From NCBI GenBank assembly GCA_944383415.1, contig CALWPK010000003.1, positions 51,104 through 115,103 on the forward strand: DNA of 64,000 nucleotides, written 5' to 3'. The position numbers and the translations under genes are program-made. The DNA is from an uncultured Clostridia bacterium. Its GTDB lineage: Bacteria; Bacillota; Clostridia; Christensenellales; UBA1242. The notes under the pieces were generated by a model, which did no database searches, was not told where the DNA came from, and was given only the letters and a program-made list of their open reading frames with translations. Below, piece after piece: positions 1 to 8,021 of this stretch (position 1 is its first letter; the number at the start of each line of letters is the position of its first letter).

Positions 1-2
1 AA

Positions 3-1058
3 AATAGCGTGGACATTATCGCAATAGGCAATGGAACTGCCAGCAAGGAAAGTGAAATCTTAGTGGCAGACCTTATCAAAACCTGCCCTAGAAAAGTGAG
101 TTATGCTATGGTGAACGAGGCGGGAGCGTCAGTGTATAGTGCGTCCAAACTCGCTGCTAAAGAATTTCCTGATTATGATGTGAACTTGCGTAGTGCGGTA
201 TCAATTGCACGCAGACTGCAAGATCCTCTTGCTGAACTCATCAAAATTGACGTGAAATCAATAGGAGTAGGGCAATATCAGCACGATATGCCTCAAAATA
301 GATTGACAGAAGTGCTCAACAATACGGTCGAGGACTGTGTCAATAGCGTGGGTGTAGATCTGAACACTGCTTCAGTCAGCCTTTTAAGTTATGTATCTGG
401 CATATCGGGAAGTTTAGCCGAAAACATAGTAGATTATCGTTCTCAGGTAAAGTATATCAACAATAGGAACGAACTGTTGAAAGTGAAGAAAATGGGACCA
501 AAAGCATACGAGCAATGTGCAGGTTTCTTGCGTATCACTGATGGCGAAAATATTTTGGACAACACCGCTGTGCATCCAGAAAGTTATGATGCGGTGGAAA
601 AATTGTTGAAGATATTTAATCTCACCGATTCTCAAATCAAAGAGGGAGGATTGACACTTTTGCCATCACTAATTGAAAGCAAAGGCGAAAGTAAAGTGGC
701 AGAAGAAATCGGAGTTGGTATACCCACATTAAACGATATCGTGACAGAATTATTAAAGCCAGGTCGTGATATTCGTGAAAATATGCCTCTTCCAGAACTT
801 AGGAGTGATATCTTGTCTATGGAAGATCTAAAGCCTGATATGGTGCTAGATGGTGTGGTTAGAAATGTCATTGATTTTGGAGCCTTTGTAGATATTGGAG
901 TCCATCAAGATGGCTTGGTTCATATTTCTCAAATTAGCAATTCATACATTTCTCATCCTAGCGAGGTATTGACAGTAGGTCAAAAAGTAAAGGTAAAAAT
1001 TCTTTCGGTCGACTTGCAGAAAAAACGTATATCTCTCACAATGAAAGGAATAGATTAA
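3..1058 (+). CDS. tex: Tex-family transcription accessory / RNA-binding protein, 3' part
   Basis: The reading frame is open from the left edge, so the N-terminal half of this roughly 720-residue family lies outside the window. The GTG at position 9 is internal (…NSVDIIAIGNGTAS). The visible 350 residues show the end of the YqgF/RNase-H-like domain (IGNGTAS), a helix-hairpin-helix region (LNTASVSLLSYVSGI and MGPKAYEQCAGFLRI), and a C-terminal S1 RNA-binding domain from about residue 272 (DGVVRNVIDFGAFVDIGVHQ, ending in ISLTMKG). Tex proteins bind nucleic acid and influence transcription; the exact role is not settled for the family. A strong terminator follows 15 bases after the stop. Confidence 0.95.
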   Translation, partial: NSVDIIAIGNGTASKESEILVADLIKTCPRKVSYAMVNEAGASVYSASKLAAKEFPDYDVNLRSAVSIARRLQDPLAELIKIDVKSIGVGQYQHDMPQNRLTEVLNNTVEDCVNSVGVDLNTASVSLLSYVSGISGSLAENIVDYRSQVKYINNRNELLKVKKMGPKAYEQCAGFLRITDGENILDNTAVHPESYDAVEKLLKIFNLTDSQIKEGGLTLLPSLIESKGESKVAEEIGVGIPTLNDIVTELLKPGRDIRENMPLPELRSDILSMEDLKPDMVLDGVVRNVIDFGAFVDIGVHQDGLVHISQISNSYISHPSEVLTVGQKVKVKILSVDLQKKRISLTMKGID

Positions 1059-1073
1059 TTATATAAATCAATT

Positions 1074-1125
1074 AATTCTCTCATTTATATGTTCCAATTC
1101 ATATCGTTATGAGAGAATTTTTTTT
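1074..1125 (+). terminator. Rho-independent terminator of tex
   Basis: An 11-bp inverted repeat (AATTCTCTCAT at 1074-1084, ATGAGAGAATT at 1109-1119) is followed by a run of T. Confidence 0.9.
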
Positions 1126-1156
1126 GTTATTTTTTATTAAATTTATCACCATTAAA

Positions 1157-1192
1157 TATTTTTGTACAAAAATAACAGAATTTTGTACAAAA
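1157..1192 (+). promoter_or_regulatory. Two tandem palindromic operators upstream of a Spo0A-C-like gene
   Basis: The perfect 18-bp palindrome TATTTTTGTACAAAAATA lies at 1157-1174, and a second TTTTGTACAAAA core lies at 1181-1192. Their centres are 21 bp apart, two helical turns, so dimers would sit on one face of the DNA. The second copy ends 4 bp before the -35 box of the gene at 1257, a position typical of activator sites. The same core occurs once more, at 2003-2014, before the convergent paralogue. Inference: binding sites for one or both of these regulators. Confidence 0.65.
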
Positions 1193-1196
1193 ATAT

Positions 1197-1225
1197 TTGA
1201 CTTGAGAAAAAAATAGTGTTATTTT
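1197..1225 (+). promoter_or_regulatory. Promoter of the Spo0A-C-like gene at 1257
   Basis: TTGACT, a 17-nt spacer, then TATTTT. The weak -10 box directly after tandem operators suggests a promoter that needs an activator. Confidence 0.5.
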
Positions 1226-1256
1226 CTTAATACAACAAAAAAACAAGGGGAGAAAA

Positions 1257-1619
1257 ATGAAAAAAACACTAAAGTATGAGGACATAGTGGCACCTAACTA
1301 TTACGTTATGGGTAAGATGCGTGAATTGGGTATAACGGATCAATATACGGGGTTTTATTTTCTAGTGGATATTTTGGATCAATTGATTAATGAATCTAAA
1401 GTGGTGCGTTCATTTTCGCGCGAGGTGTACCCAATGCTCGCTAAGAAATATCATAAAAATGATTGTACAATTGAGCGTGATATTCGAAACATTATAAATG
1501 TATTATGGGATTATCGACTAAAAAGCAAACTTTCATTATTTTGGCAAAAAAATGAAAAGCCAAGTTGCTGTGAATTTATCTATATTATTAAAAATTATCT
1601 AGTTATGAACATTGCCTAA
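1257..1619 (+). CDS. Stand-alone Spo0A C-terminal-domain-like DNA-binding protein
   Basis: This 120-residue protein aligns by eye over nearly its whole length with the DNA-binding effector domain of the sporulation regulator Spo0A. The order is an opening helix (MGKMRELGITDQYTGFYFL), the segment VVRSFSREVYPMLAKKYHKN, the recognition-helix region DCTIERDIRNIINVLWDYR, and a closing block like the Spo0A 'KPTNSEFI' segment (NEKPSCCEFIYIIKNYL). The phosphorylated receiver domain of full Spo0A is absent, so activity is not controlled by an aspartate in cis. The start is set by the ribosome site AAGGGGAG. Its last 21 bases overlap the end of the convergent paralogue. Likely a small transcription factor acting at the palindromes upstream; target genes unknown. 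Confidence 0.75.
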   Translation: MKKTLKYEDIVAPNYYVMGKMRELGITDQYTGFYFLVDILDQLINESKVVRSFSREVYPMLAKKYHKNDCTIERDIRNIINVLWDYRLKSKLSLFWQKNEKPSCCEFIYIIKNYLVMNIA

Positions 1620-1964
1620 AGTGGTCAAAATATATGATTTAATCACTCGGATTTTATTCAATGTGCTATTGTTTGATAGTTGATATTGAATTCTAGATTT
1701 TATCAATTCGGTATTGCACATCTTGAATAGTTTATTTATACCATTAATAATGGTACGCTCGCCTATATTAAATCTTTTTTCAACCATTGATAGTGCCGTA
1801 CGAAAAGCCTCGATACTATCTGTATCATTTTTCAACATATATACAAGGATCATAGTCAAATATTCAAATGAGTTGTATCTTTCATTCATTCCTAAAGTTG
1901 AAATGCAAACTTTTACTTTATTGGTAAGCAAATCAATAGGCATTTTGGTAAAATCACTTAGCAT
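1599..1964 (-). CDS. Second stand-alone Spo0A-C-like DNA-binding protein, convergent paralogue
   Basis: This 121-residue protein shares the layout of the gene at 1257: CISTLGMNERYNSFEYLTMIL matches its first helices, EAFRTALSMVEKRFNIGERTI its helix-turn-helix, and a terminal helix IRVIKSYILTTL follows. Identity is low but pattern and length agree, so I call it a divergent paralogue. I place the start at 1964 rather than an upstream in-frame ATG, because TATAAT lies exactly 6 nt before it and TTGATT another 17 nt upstream, with no ribosome site; the mRNA would be leaderless. A TTTTGTACAAAA operator abuts the -35 box, as in the sister gene, implying auto- or cross-regulation. Confidence 0.65.
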   Translation of the reverse strand: MLSDFTKMPIDLLTNKVKVCISTLGMNERYNSFEYLTMILVYMLKNDTDSIEAFRTALSMVEKRFNIGERTIINGINKLFKMCNTELIKSRIQYQLSNNSTLNKIRVIKSYILTTLGNVHN

Positions 1965-1970
1965 AAAAAA

Positions 1971-2014
1971 ATTATAAAACATTATTTTACAAAAATCAAA
2001 TATTTTGTACAAAA
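1971..2014 (-). promoter_or_regulatory. Leaderless promoter plus palindromic operator of the minus-strand regulator
   Basis: Read on the minus strand: operator TTTTGTACAAAA (2014-2003), 3 bp, TTGATT (1999-1994), 17 nt, TATAAT (1976-1971), 6 nt, ATG. The operator lies next to the -35 box just as at the plus-strand sister gene. Confidence 0.65.
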
Positions 2015-2201
2015 ACACGACTAAAAATTTTAATTATACTATTAAATGCTGTTATTATTCAATAATAAACTTGATATATGAAAACTGTATGTGAATTTAA
2101 TTTGAATATTTTAGTTGATATTTTGATTAATGACAAATTTAATTGTACCGCGAGATTAGGTCAAATAATATGCCAAATTTTTCAAATTATTCAAGATTTA
2201 T

Positions 2202-2230
2202 TTGACAATTAATTTGTTATTATATACAAT
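2202..2230 (+). promoter_or_regulatory. Promoter of the TasA-like gene
   Basis: TTGACA, 17-nt spacer, TACAAT. The predicted 5' leader is only about 13 nt and contains the ribosome site AGGGG. Confidence 0.65.
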
Positions 2231-2249
2231 ACTTGTTATAGGGGTATCT

Positions 2250-2951
2250 ATGGTAAAAAATCGACTTAGCGGGCAGACTATCGCTATTATTATATTATCT
2301 GTATTATTATTGTTGACTGCTTGTTTTGGTGGGGTATACGCATATTATAGCACCAATACAAGTAAGGTGTCTGGAAGAATTGTTATGGCGAACCTAAATA
2401 TTAATTTGCAGGCGGGGATAGGTGAGAGTGCTTCCAGTGAAATATTGGTATCAAATGGCGTATTTGTGCCTGGTCAACCATTAGAGAACACTCCACTTGT
2501 AGTGGTCAATGAATCTAACACTCCTATTTACCTTTCTATAATATACAAAGTAAATGCATCCAATATTGAGACTGGTGAACCTTTAGAAAATTACGATGAT
2601 ACCAATCCATTGATAGATATTGGAATTGATGATGATAGTTTATGGTATGATTATTTATTTGTGACAACGGGCGAAGATGGACAAGAGGATAGATATAGGT
2701 GCCTGATCACAAAGACTCCTCAATATCCTACAGAAACCAATGAATATATTACCGTCATAGAAGAAAATGCTCTATCCATTCCAAGAACGTGGGGAGACGA
2801 ATTTCAGAATATGCAGATTAGTTTCTTGTTTCAAGCGTATGCTATTGGCTCAAATACATTCACTTTTTCAAGTGAAGATACTATAGATTTTAGATGTCAA
2901 GAGATTATGACTGCCATATACGAGGCGTATGAAGGGAAAATCAATATTTAA
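2250..2951 (+). CDS. Camelysin/TasA-like secreted protein
   Basis: The 233-residue protein starts at the ATG preceded by AGGGG; an upstream in-frame start would add 16 unlikely residues. Residues 1-35 form a basic N-terminus and one hydrophobic helix ending in TACFGGVYAYYS. The following TNTSKVSGRIVMANLNINL has the pattern of SipW-processed exported proteins such as TasA and camelysin, where a short helix precedes Y-x-S/T and a beta-rich domain. The rest is acidic and beta-rich, with no catalytic motif seen. Probably a secreted or fibre-forming surface protein. No signal peptidase SipW gene lies beside it. It stands alone between its own promoter and terminator. Confidence 0.5.
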   Translation: MVKNRLSGQTIAIIILSVLLLLTACFGGVYAYYSTNTSKVSGRIVMANLNINLQAGIGESASSEILVSNGVFVPGQPLENTPLVVVNESNTPIYLSIIYKVNASNIETGEPLENYDDTNPLIDIGIDDDSLWYDYLFVTTGEDGQEDRYRCLITKTPQYPTETNEYITVIEENALSIPRTWGDEFQNMQISFLFQAYAIGSNTFTFSSEDTIDFRCQEIMTAIYEAYEGKINI

Positions 2952-2974
2952 TCCACATTTTTGTGGATTTTTTT
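2950..2974 (+). terminator. Terminator of the TasA-like gene
   Basis: Stem AATCCACA / TGTGGATT with a TTTT loop, followed by a T run. It overlaps the stop codon. Confidence 0.9.
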
Positions 2975-3172
2975 ATCAGATACTTAAATAAATAATGTAT
3001 ATAAGATCAAACAAGCAACACATTTTCTTTAGAAATTTAAAAAATCTGATATTTTGATATATTGTCTATAATTAGTGAAAATTATCAAACTTGACTGACT
3101 TCATTTCAACAAATCAAACTGGTTTATGTACAACTTGAGTTATTATTTTATATTTTTAGCATAGATTATTTT

Positions 3173-3739
3173 ATGAGTAAAATTTGGATAATAATGATAA
3201 TATCCAGTCTATGTATGTTGGCAATTTTTTCTCCATCTGACGTTGTCGGCACGATGATGGAGGCATCAAAAATGGGGATCACGATGTGCATAGAATTTAT
3301 TGGCATATATGCGGTGTGGATGGGGATAATGCAAGTAATGGATGATTGCCGTCTCAGTCACAAATTGTCAAAGATTTTGTCACGTCCAGTACAATATATT
3401 TTTGGCAAAACGGACGCAGAGACAGAGAAAAATATTTGCCTCAATATTGCCTCAAATATCATTGGAATAGGTAGCGCAGCCACTCCGTATGGCATAAAAG
3501 CAATGCAGGGATTAGACAAGGGGGACAAGCGTGCCACACGTGCTATGATAATGCTCGTAGTGATCAACTCTACAGGTATTCAACTATTGCCAACGACAGT
3601 CATTGGTATGCGGGCAATGGCTGGAAGCGTGAGTCCTAGTTGCATCCTTTGGCCAACCATTGTGTCCACATTCTTGCCAACAATTTTAGGTATATTGTTA
3701 GTTGCGGTGATTTATAGAAGGCGGAAGAAAAATGGCTGA
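3173..3739 (+). CDS. spmA: Spore maturation protein A
   Basis: A 188-residue polytopic membrane protein of the SpmA / nucleoside-recognition (Gate) family. Family features seen: an N-terminal hydrophobic helix, the block CIEFIGIYAVWMGIMQVMDD, the glycine-rich GIGSAATPYGIKAMQGLDK, and the polar membrane segment VVINSTGIQLLPTTVIGMR. SpmA and SpmB work together in dehydration of the spore core in Bacillus; the transported species is not firmly known. The 3' end overlaps spmB by 8 bp, so the two are translationally linked. I see no clear Shine-Dalgarno before the ATG; an AT-rich TAGATT lies 5 nt upstream. Confidence 0.9.
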   Translation: MSKIWIIMIISSLCMLAIFSPSDVVGTMMEASKMGITMCIEFIGIYAVWMGIMQVMDDCRLSHKLSKILSRPVQYIFGKTDAETEKNICLNIASNIIGIGSAATPYGIKAMQGLDKGDKRATRAMIMLVVINSTGIQLLPTTVIGMRAMAGSVSPSCILWPTIVSTFLPTILGILLVAVIYRRRKKNG

Positions 3740-4238
3740 TCTATTTATACCTATATTAATTGCATTTATTATGATATTTGCGCTCGTCAAGGGGGTGGAC
3801 GCTTATTCGGCGTTTGTGAATGGTGCAAAGGGCGCACTTCCGCTTATGGCATCACTTATGCCTTATATCATTGCGATGTTCGTTGCGGTAGAGTTGTTTA
3901 GGAATAGCGGACTCAGCGGATATCTTTGCGATTTTTTGTCTCCCATATTTAAGGTCATCGGAATTCCTCCCGAAGTGTGCGAACTCACTCTGATCCGACC
4001 ATTTAGTTCGAACGCCGCTTATGTGCTTTTGCGAGACATTTTTTCAACATACGGCGTGGATAGTTATATAGGAAAATGCGCGAGCGTAATTATGGGCAGT
4101 AGTGATACGATATTCTATGTCAGCAGTATCTATTTCGCCTCCACGAGCGTGAAGAAAACTCTCCTCACCATCCCTATTGCATTAGTATGCAATGTGGCTT
4201 GTGCGATTTTGGCTTGTTTTTGCTGTAGATTTATTTGA
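3732..4238 (+). CDS. spmB: Spore maturation protein B
   Basis: A 168-residue membrane protein and the partner of SpmA. Typical blocks are the opening helix, GAKGALPLMASLMPYIIAMFVAV, the conserved IRPFSSNAAYVLLRDIF and MGSSDTIFYVSSIYF, and a C-terminal helix. It belongs to the same Gate-domain superfamily as SpmA, in an operon order conserved across spore formers. Its start lies inside spmA. The gene ends with TGA, one of several lines of evidence that TGA is a stop here. Confidence 0.9.
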   Translation: MADLFIPILIAFIMIFALVKGVDAYSAFVNGAKGALPLMASLMPYIIAMFVAVELFRNSGLSGYLCDFLSPIFKVIGIPPEVCELTLIRPFSSNAAYVLLRDIFSTYGVDSYIGKCASVIMGSSDTIFYVSSIYFASTSVKKTLLTIPIALVCNVACAILACFCCRFI

Positions 4239-4249
4239 TATGAAAAAAC

Positions 4250-4278
4250 TTGATTTTTATTCAATTTTGATATATAAT
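4250..4278 (+). promoter_or_regulatory. Promoter of short hydrophobic ORF and exporter
   Basis: TTGATT, 17-nt spacer, TATAAT, then exactly 6 nt to the ATG at 4285. This is the only good promoter between spmB and the exporter at 4433. Confidence 0.7.
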
Positions 4279-4284
4279 ACGCGT

Positions 4285-4368
4285 ATGAAGATTTTGAAAA
4301 TCATTTTGCTATTCATCATATTGGTGGTGGTGTTTAGCGTTTGCTATCAATGCGGGTTTATAGGTTAA
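4285..4368 (+). CDS. 27-residue hydrophobic leader peptide or small membrane protein
   Basis: A short ORF encoding 27 residues: MKILK, then a continuous hydrophobic stretch of Ile, Leu, Val and Phe, ending VCYQCGFIG. It has no Shine-Dalgarno, but its ATG lies where the promoter's transcript should begin, the same geometry as the ileS and leuS leader peptides. Its stop codon is 2 nt before an intrinsic terminator, and the exporter gene follows. A ribosome at the stop would cover the terminator's 5' arm, so readthrough could depend on translation of this peptide. The alternative is a free-standing small membrane or toxin-like peptide on its own roughly 108-nt transcript. Confidence 0.55.
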   Translation: MKILKIILLFIILVVVFSVCYQCGFIG

Positions 4369-4370
4369 TG

Positions 4371-4392
4371 TTCTTGCTATGCAAGAATTTTT
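4371..4392 (+). terminator. Terminator between short ORF and exporter gene
   Basis: Stem TTCTTGC / GCAAGAA with a 3-nt loop, then TTTTT. It starts 2 nt after the short ORF's stop and lies 40 nt before the exporter start; possible attenuator. Confidence 0.75.
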
Positions 4393-4432
4393 ATTCAAAG
4401 TTTATTCAAAATAATTTCATATTAGGAGAACT

Positions 4433-5473
4433 ATGGAAGAGTATTGGCACGTGATATTGGAGGCTCTTATCGATACGGCAAAATTGTTGCCGATTCTTTT
4501 CATTGTGTATTATTTGATCGAATTGATTGAATTCAAGTATGCTATCAAATTTCAAAACAACAAACTTTTGAAGGGCAAAGCAAGTCCAGTGATAGGTGCA
4601 GTGATAGGATGTATTCCGCAGTGTGGCTTTTCTGTGGTGACTACAGATCTATTTACCAAGCGAGCAGTTTCAGTAGGGGCATTGATAGCAGTCTACATTG
4701 CCACCAGCGATGAGGCGATACCTCTGATGATCTCAGAGCCGTCCAGCATTCCGTATTTATTAGCGTTGATTGGAGTGAAGGTCGTGTTCGCTATTGCCGT
4801 TGGATATCTTTCCATTTGGCTATACAATTTAATATTCAAGAGATCAAGAGCCGAAGCGGATAGCGAGCAAAGGTTAGAGAGCGAAAATCTTGACAGCGAA
4901 CGAAATAATGAAGAAAAAACGATTAGAGCATCGCACCTTGAGAGTGAAGAGATAGATGAACCGAAAGCACATTCTCATATCCACGAGAATGAGGCTGAAA
5001 AAGAAAACGTTTCTCTCGCAACAGCCGAAAACAAGGTGGAGATGCACTCACACGGAGGGTGTTGCCATCATCACGTTAGGAGCAAATCATTTGATTGGCT
5101 ACATCCGCTGTTGCATTGCTTGAAGATTAGTGCATTCATTTTGATCATCAACATCATCTTCGGCTGTATCACTCATATATGGATAGGCGAAGAGGCGTTG
5201 ACGAATTTTTTGTCTCAAAGTCTGTATCTACAGCCATTGCTAGCAGTAGTAATAGGTCTAATCCCAAACTGTGCATCAAGCGTAGTCTTGACGCAACTGT
5301 TTTTGATGGGAGGACTCTCATTTGGGGCACTGGTGGCAGGGCTGTCTGTCAATGCTGGTTTAGGTTTGATCATTTTGATCAAACAAAACAAGAATTGGAA
5401 AGAAAATCTCTTCATTTTCATTATGCTCATTGTACCTAGTTTGATTTTGGGTTACGCTCTGAACTTTATCTAA
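4433..5473 (+). CDS. Putative heavy-metal exporter permease (ArsP_2-like)
   Basis: A 346-residue membrane protein made of two related halves joined by a charged, histidine-rich cytoplasmic linker (about residues 140-220, with HSHIHE, MHSHGGCCHHH). Each half carries a related motif in a membrane segment: GCIPQCGFSVVTTDLF near residue 60 and GLIPNCASSVVLTQLF near residue 280. This fits the putative 10-TM heavy-metal exporter family; the His/Cys linker supports metal handling, but the substrate cannot be read from sequence. The start is preceded by AGGAGA. Its only visible promoter is at 4250, so expression probably passes through the short ORF and terminator upstream. Confidence 0.7.
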   Translation: MEEYWHVILEALIDTAKLLPILFIVYYLIELIEFKYAIKFQNNKLLKGKASPVIGAVIGCIPQCGFSVVTTDLFTKRAVSVGALIAVYIATSDEAIPLMISEPSSIPYLLALIGVKVVFAIAVGYLSIWLYNLIFKRSRAEADSEQRLESENLDSERNNEEKTIRASHLESEEIDEPKAHSHIHENEAEKENVSLATAENKVEMHSHGGCCHHHVRSKSFDWLHPLLHCLKISAFILIINIIFGCITHIWIGEEALTNFLSQSLYLQPLLAVVIGLIPNCASSVVLTQLFLMGGLSFGALVAGLSVNAGLGLIILIKQNKNWKENLFIFIMLIVPSLILGYALNFI

Positions 5474-5704
5474 TGTGCTATATCAAAAATATGAATATAG
5501 TTTGTATTACGGAAAAGATAGAAATTTGAAAATCTGAAATAATGAGAACTAAAATTTGTAGACTTTGATAAATATTGAAATTTTCACATAATGGCAAACT
5601 TTTATGTGAAATTTTACGTAATATGATCAATTTTATATAATTTCATACTATTTTTTTTGCATTATAAAATTTGCACAAAAATTGAAGATAAAATATCTAT
5701 TTAT

Positions 5705-5733
5705 TTGACAAAAAAATTCAAATATCTTATTAT
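5705..5733 (+). promoter_or_regulatory. Promoter of the OYE-family reductase
   Basis: TTGACA, 17-nt spacer, TATTAT; an AAAGGAG ribosome site follows just before the ATG at 5757. Confidence 0.8.
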
Positions 5734-5756
5734 CATATAAACAAAAGGAGAATGGT

Positions 5757-7811
5757 ATGAACAAAAAATATGAAGCACTTTTTACACCTTGGAAGATCGG
5801 CAATCTTGAAATCAAGAATAGAATTGTATTGTGTCCTATGGGAGGGACTTCGCTTTTCGGCTGGATGGAGCCACATCACTTAGATAAGGATGCGTGCGAC
5901 TTCTTTATGGATCTTGCGAAAAACAATGTAGGACTCATCATACCCGGCATCGCTCCGCTACGCAATTTGATCGGCGGACAGTGGCTGTACAAGAAGAAGA
6001 GTATGTTCAAGCAACTCAAAGCCTATATGGAGGAATTCCACAAAACTGGTGCGAAGATGATCGTGCAGTTGACTGCGGGATTCGGTAGATCATTTTCCAT
6101 TCCTAACTCTATGGCACCTATTGTCAAAAACAAATTTTTGTCTACCATTTTAAAACCTATTATCAATCTGCCTTATCTTTGCGCGTCTCCTAGCAAATTG
6201 CCATCACGCTGGCTAGAGGATTATGAGTGCAGGGAAATCACAATAAAAGAGATCAAAGATATGATCAAAGCCTTTGCTCTCACGTCAAAACTATTGAAAG
6301 ATGCAGGAGTCGACGGTGTAGAGGTTCACGCCGTGCACGAGGGGTATCTATTGGATCAATTCACTCTCGAATATACGAATCATAGGACGGACGAATATGG
6401 TGGTTCGTTCGAAAATCGCTATCGTTTCCCGGTGGAAATAGTGCGTGCCATCAAGGCGGAGTGCGGGAAAGATTATCCTGTCACACTGCGTTACTCTGTC
6501 GTCAGCAAGACGCGAGATTTCTGCGAGGGTGCACTGCCGGGTGAAAAATTCATCGAGATCGGTAGAAATATGAAAGAGAGCGAGGTCGCTGCGAAATACC
6601 TGCAAGATGCCGGCTATGATATGCTAGATGCAGACAACGGCACTTATGATGCGTGGTATTGGGCTCATCCGCCACTTTATATGCCTAAGAATTGCAATTT
6701 GGATGATGTGGCGCATATCAAGAATTTTGTAGACATTCCTGTCGTGTGTGCAGGGAAAATGGAGCCAGAGACTGCCTCAAAAGCAATAAAAGACGGCAAA
6801 ATTGACGCAATGGGAGTGGCTAGACAATTTTTGACCGACCCTCATTGGGTGACCAAACTATTGGAAGATAGACTTGAGGATATCCAACCTTGTATTTATT
6901 GTCACAATGCTTGTCTTACTATGGCACACTACAAGGGAGTAGCCAACGATCAGGCTATGGAGGACTCGAAACACATGTCTAGGTGTGCATTGAATCCTAT
7001 GACTATGGACGGGGGCAAATATGACCTCATTCCAGCGAAGGTGAGCAAAAAAGTGGCTGTCATCGGTGGCGGTGTCGGCGGAATGGAAGTGGCTAGAATT
7101 GCCACAATGCGTGGGCACAAAGTGACCATTTACGAAAAGACTGATAGACTAGGTGGTGTGTTCATACCTGCAGGTGCGATGTCGTTCAAAGGACAGGATA
7201 GGAAGTTGTTGGATTGGTATCGTAGACAGATTGAGAAACTGAACATAGAAGTGAAATACAATACCGAAATCAAGGACATCACCACGCTTGACGCGGACGA
7301 GGTGGTGATAGCGACTGGCGCTGTGGCGAAGAAACTGAATATCAAAGGAATAGAACATTCTATCGAAGCGATTGACTTTTTGAACAAGACCAAGACTGTG
7401 GGTGAGCGTGTGGCAATCATCGGCGGAGGGCTCACTGGATGCGAAATCGCTTATGAATTGAGCCTGAATAAGAAAAAACCTATTATCATTGAAGCAAAGC
7501 AAGATTTGATGGCTGTGCGTGGACTGTGCCTAGCGAATTCGTCATATCTGCGTGATTATTTCAAGCATAATGATGTCCCTGTGTATCTAGAGAGCAGTGT
7601 CAAAGAGATCAGAGATGACGCTATCGTCATTGTGGACAAAGATGGCACAGAGCACACCGAACCTGTGGATAGCGTGATCACCTGCGTGGGCTATGATCCG
7701 AACCCTATCGCTAAGGAGAATAAGCACGTCCACATCGTGGGAGACGCATTGAAAGTGGGCAATCTGCGCACTGTGGTTTGGCGCGCTTGGGAAGTGGCAG
7801 AGAAGATTTAG
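5757..7811 (+). CDS. NADH:flavin oxidoreductase, enoate / 2,4-dienoyl-CoA reductase type
   Basis: A 684-residue, three-module enzyme. Residues 1-350 are an Old Yellow Enzyme FMN barrel (KIGNLEIKNRIVLCPMGG; HAVHEGYLLDQF with the substrate-binding His region; the GGSFENRYRFP signature). Near residue 379 a cysteine cluster CIYCHNAC with a later Cys (SRCALNP) should bind a 4Fe-4S cluster. From about 430 an FAD/NAD(P) disulfide-reductase-like module has two Rossmann motifs (VAVIGGGVGGMEVA; VAIIGGGLTGCEIA). This is the layout of FadH, enoate reductases and BaiCD/BaiH. It should reduce an activated C=C bond of an enoate or enoyl-CoA with NAD(P)H; the substrate is not determinable. Monocistronic, with its own promoter and terminator. 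Confidence 0.9.
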   Translation: MNKKYEALFTPWKIGNLEIKNRIVLCPMGGTSLFGWMEPHHLDKDACDFFMDLAKNNVGLIIPGIAPLRNLIGGQWLYKKKSMFKQLKAYMEEFHKTGAKMIVQLTAGFGRSFSIPNSMAPIVKNKFLSTILKPIINLPYLCASPSKLPSRWLEDYECREITIKEIKDMIKAFALTSKLLKDAGVDGVEVHAVHEGYLLDQFTLEYTNHRTDEYGGSFENRYRFPVEIVRAIKAECGKDYPVTLRYSVVSKTRDFCEGALPGEKFIEIGRNMKESEVAAKYLQDAGYDMLDADNGTYDAWYWAHPPLYMPKNCNLDDVAHIKNFVDIPVVCAGKMEPETASKAIKDGKIDAMGVARQFLTDPHWVTKLLEDRLEDIQPCIYCHNACLTMAHYKGVANDQAMEDSKHMSRCALNPMTMDGGKYDLIPAKVSKKVAVIGGGVGGMEVARIATMRGHKVTIYEKTDRLGGVFIPAGAMSFKGQDRKLLDWYRRQIEKLNIEVKYNTEIKDITTLDADEVVIATGAVAKKLNIKGIEHSIEAIDFLNKTKTVGERVAIIGGGLTGCEIAYELSLNKKKPIIIEAKQDLMAVRGLCLANSSYLRDYFKHNDVPVYLESSVKEIRDDAIVIVDKDGTEHTEPVDSVITCVGYDPNPIAKENKHVHIVGDALKVGNLRTVVWRAWEVAEKI

Positions 7812-7900
7812 GATATCAATTTGAATTTTCTATTTAGTCTCAATTTCCATCATTATTTCATTAGGTGAAAATGATATATAAATTTTTAATTATCGAAATA

Positions 7901-7935
7901 AAAATGAAGTGATTTGATGTTCACTTCATTTTTTC
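7901..7935 (+). terminator. Terminator of the OYE-family gene
   Basis: Stem AAATGAAGTGA / TCACTTCATTT with an 8-nt loop, followed by T residues. Confidence 0.85.
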
Positions 7936-7986
7936 CTCTCCTTCATAAATATGAATATCAATAATCTATTTTTTATTTCAAGATAT

Positions 7987-8015
7987 TTGACAAATGTTTG
8001 ACTATATGTTAATAT
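7987..8015 (+). promoter_or_regulatory. Promoter of the ileS leader
   Basis: TTGACA, 17-nt spacer, TAATAT; exactly 6 nt then separate the -10 box from the leader-peptide ATG at 8022. Confidence 0.8.
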
Positions 8016-8021
8016 CATATT

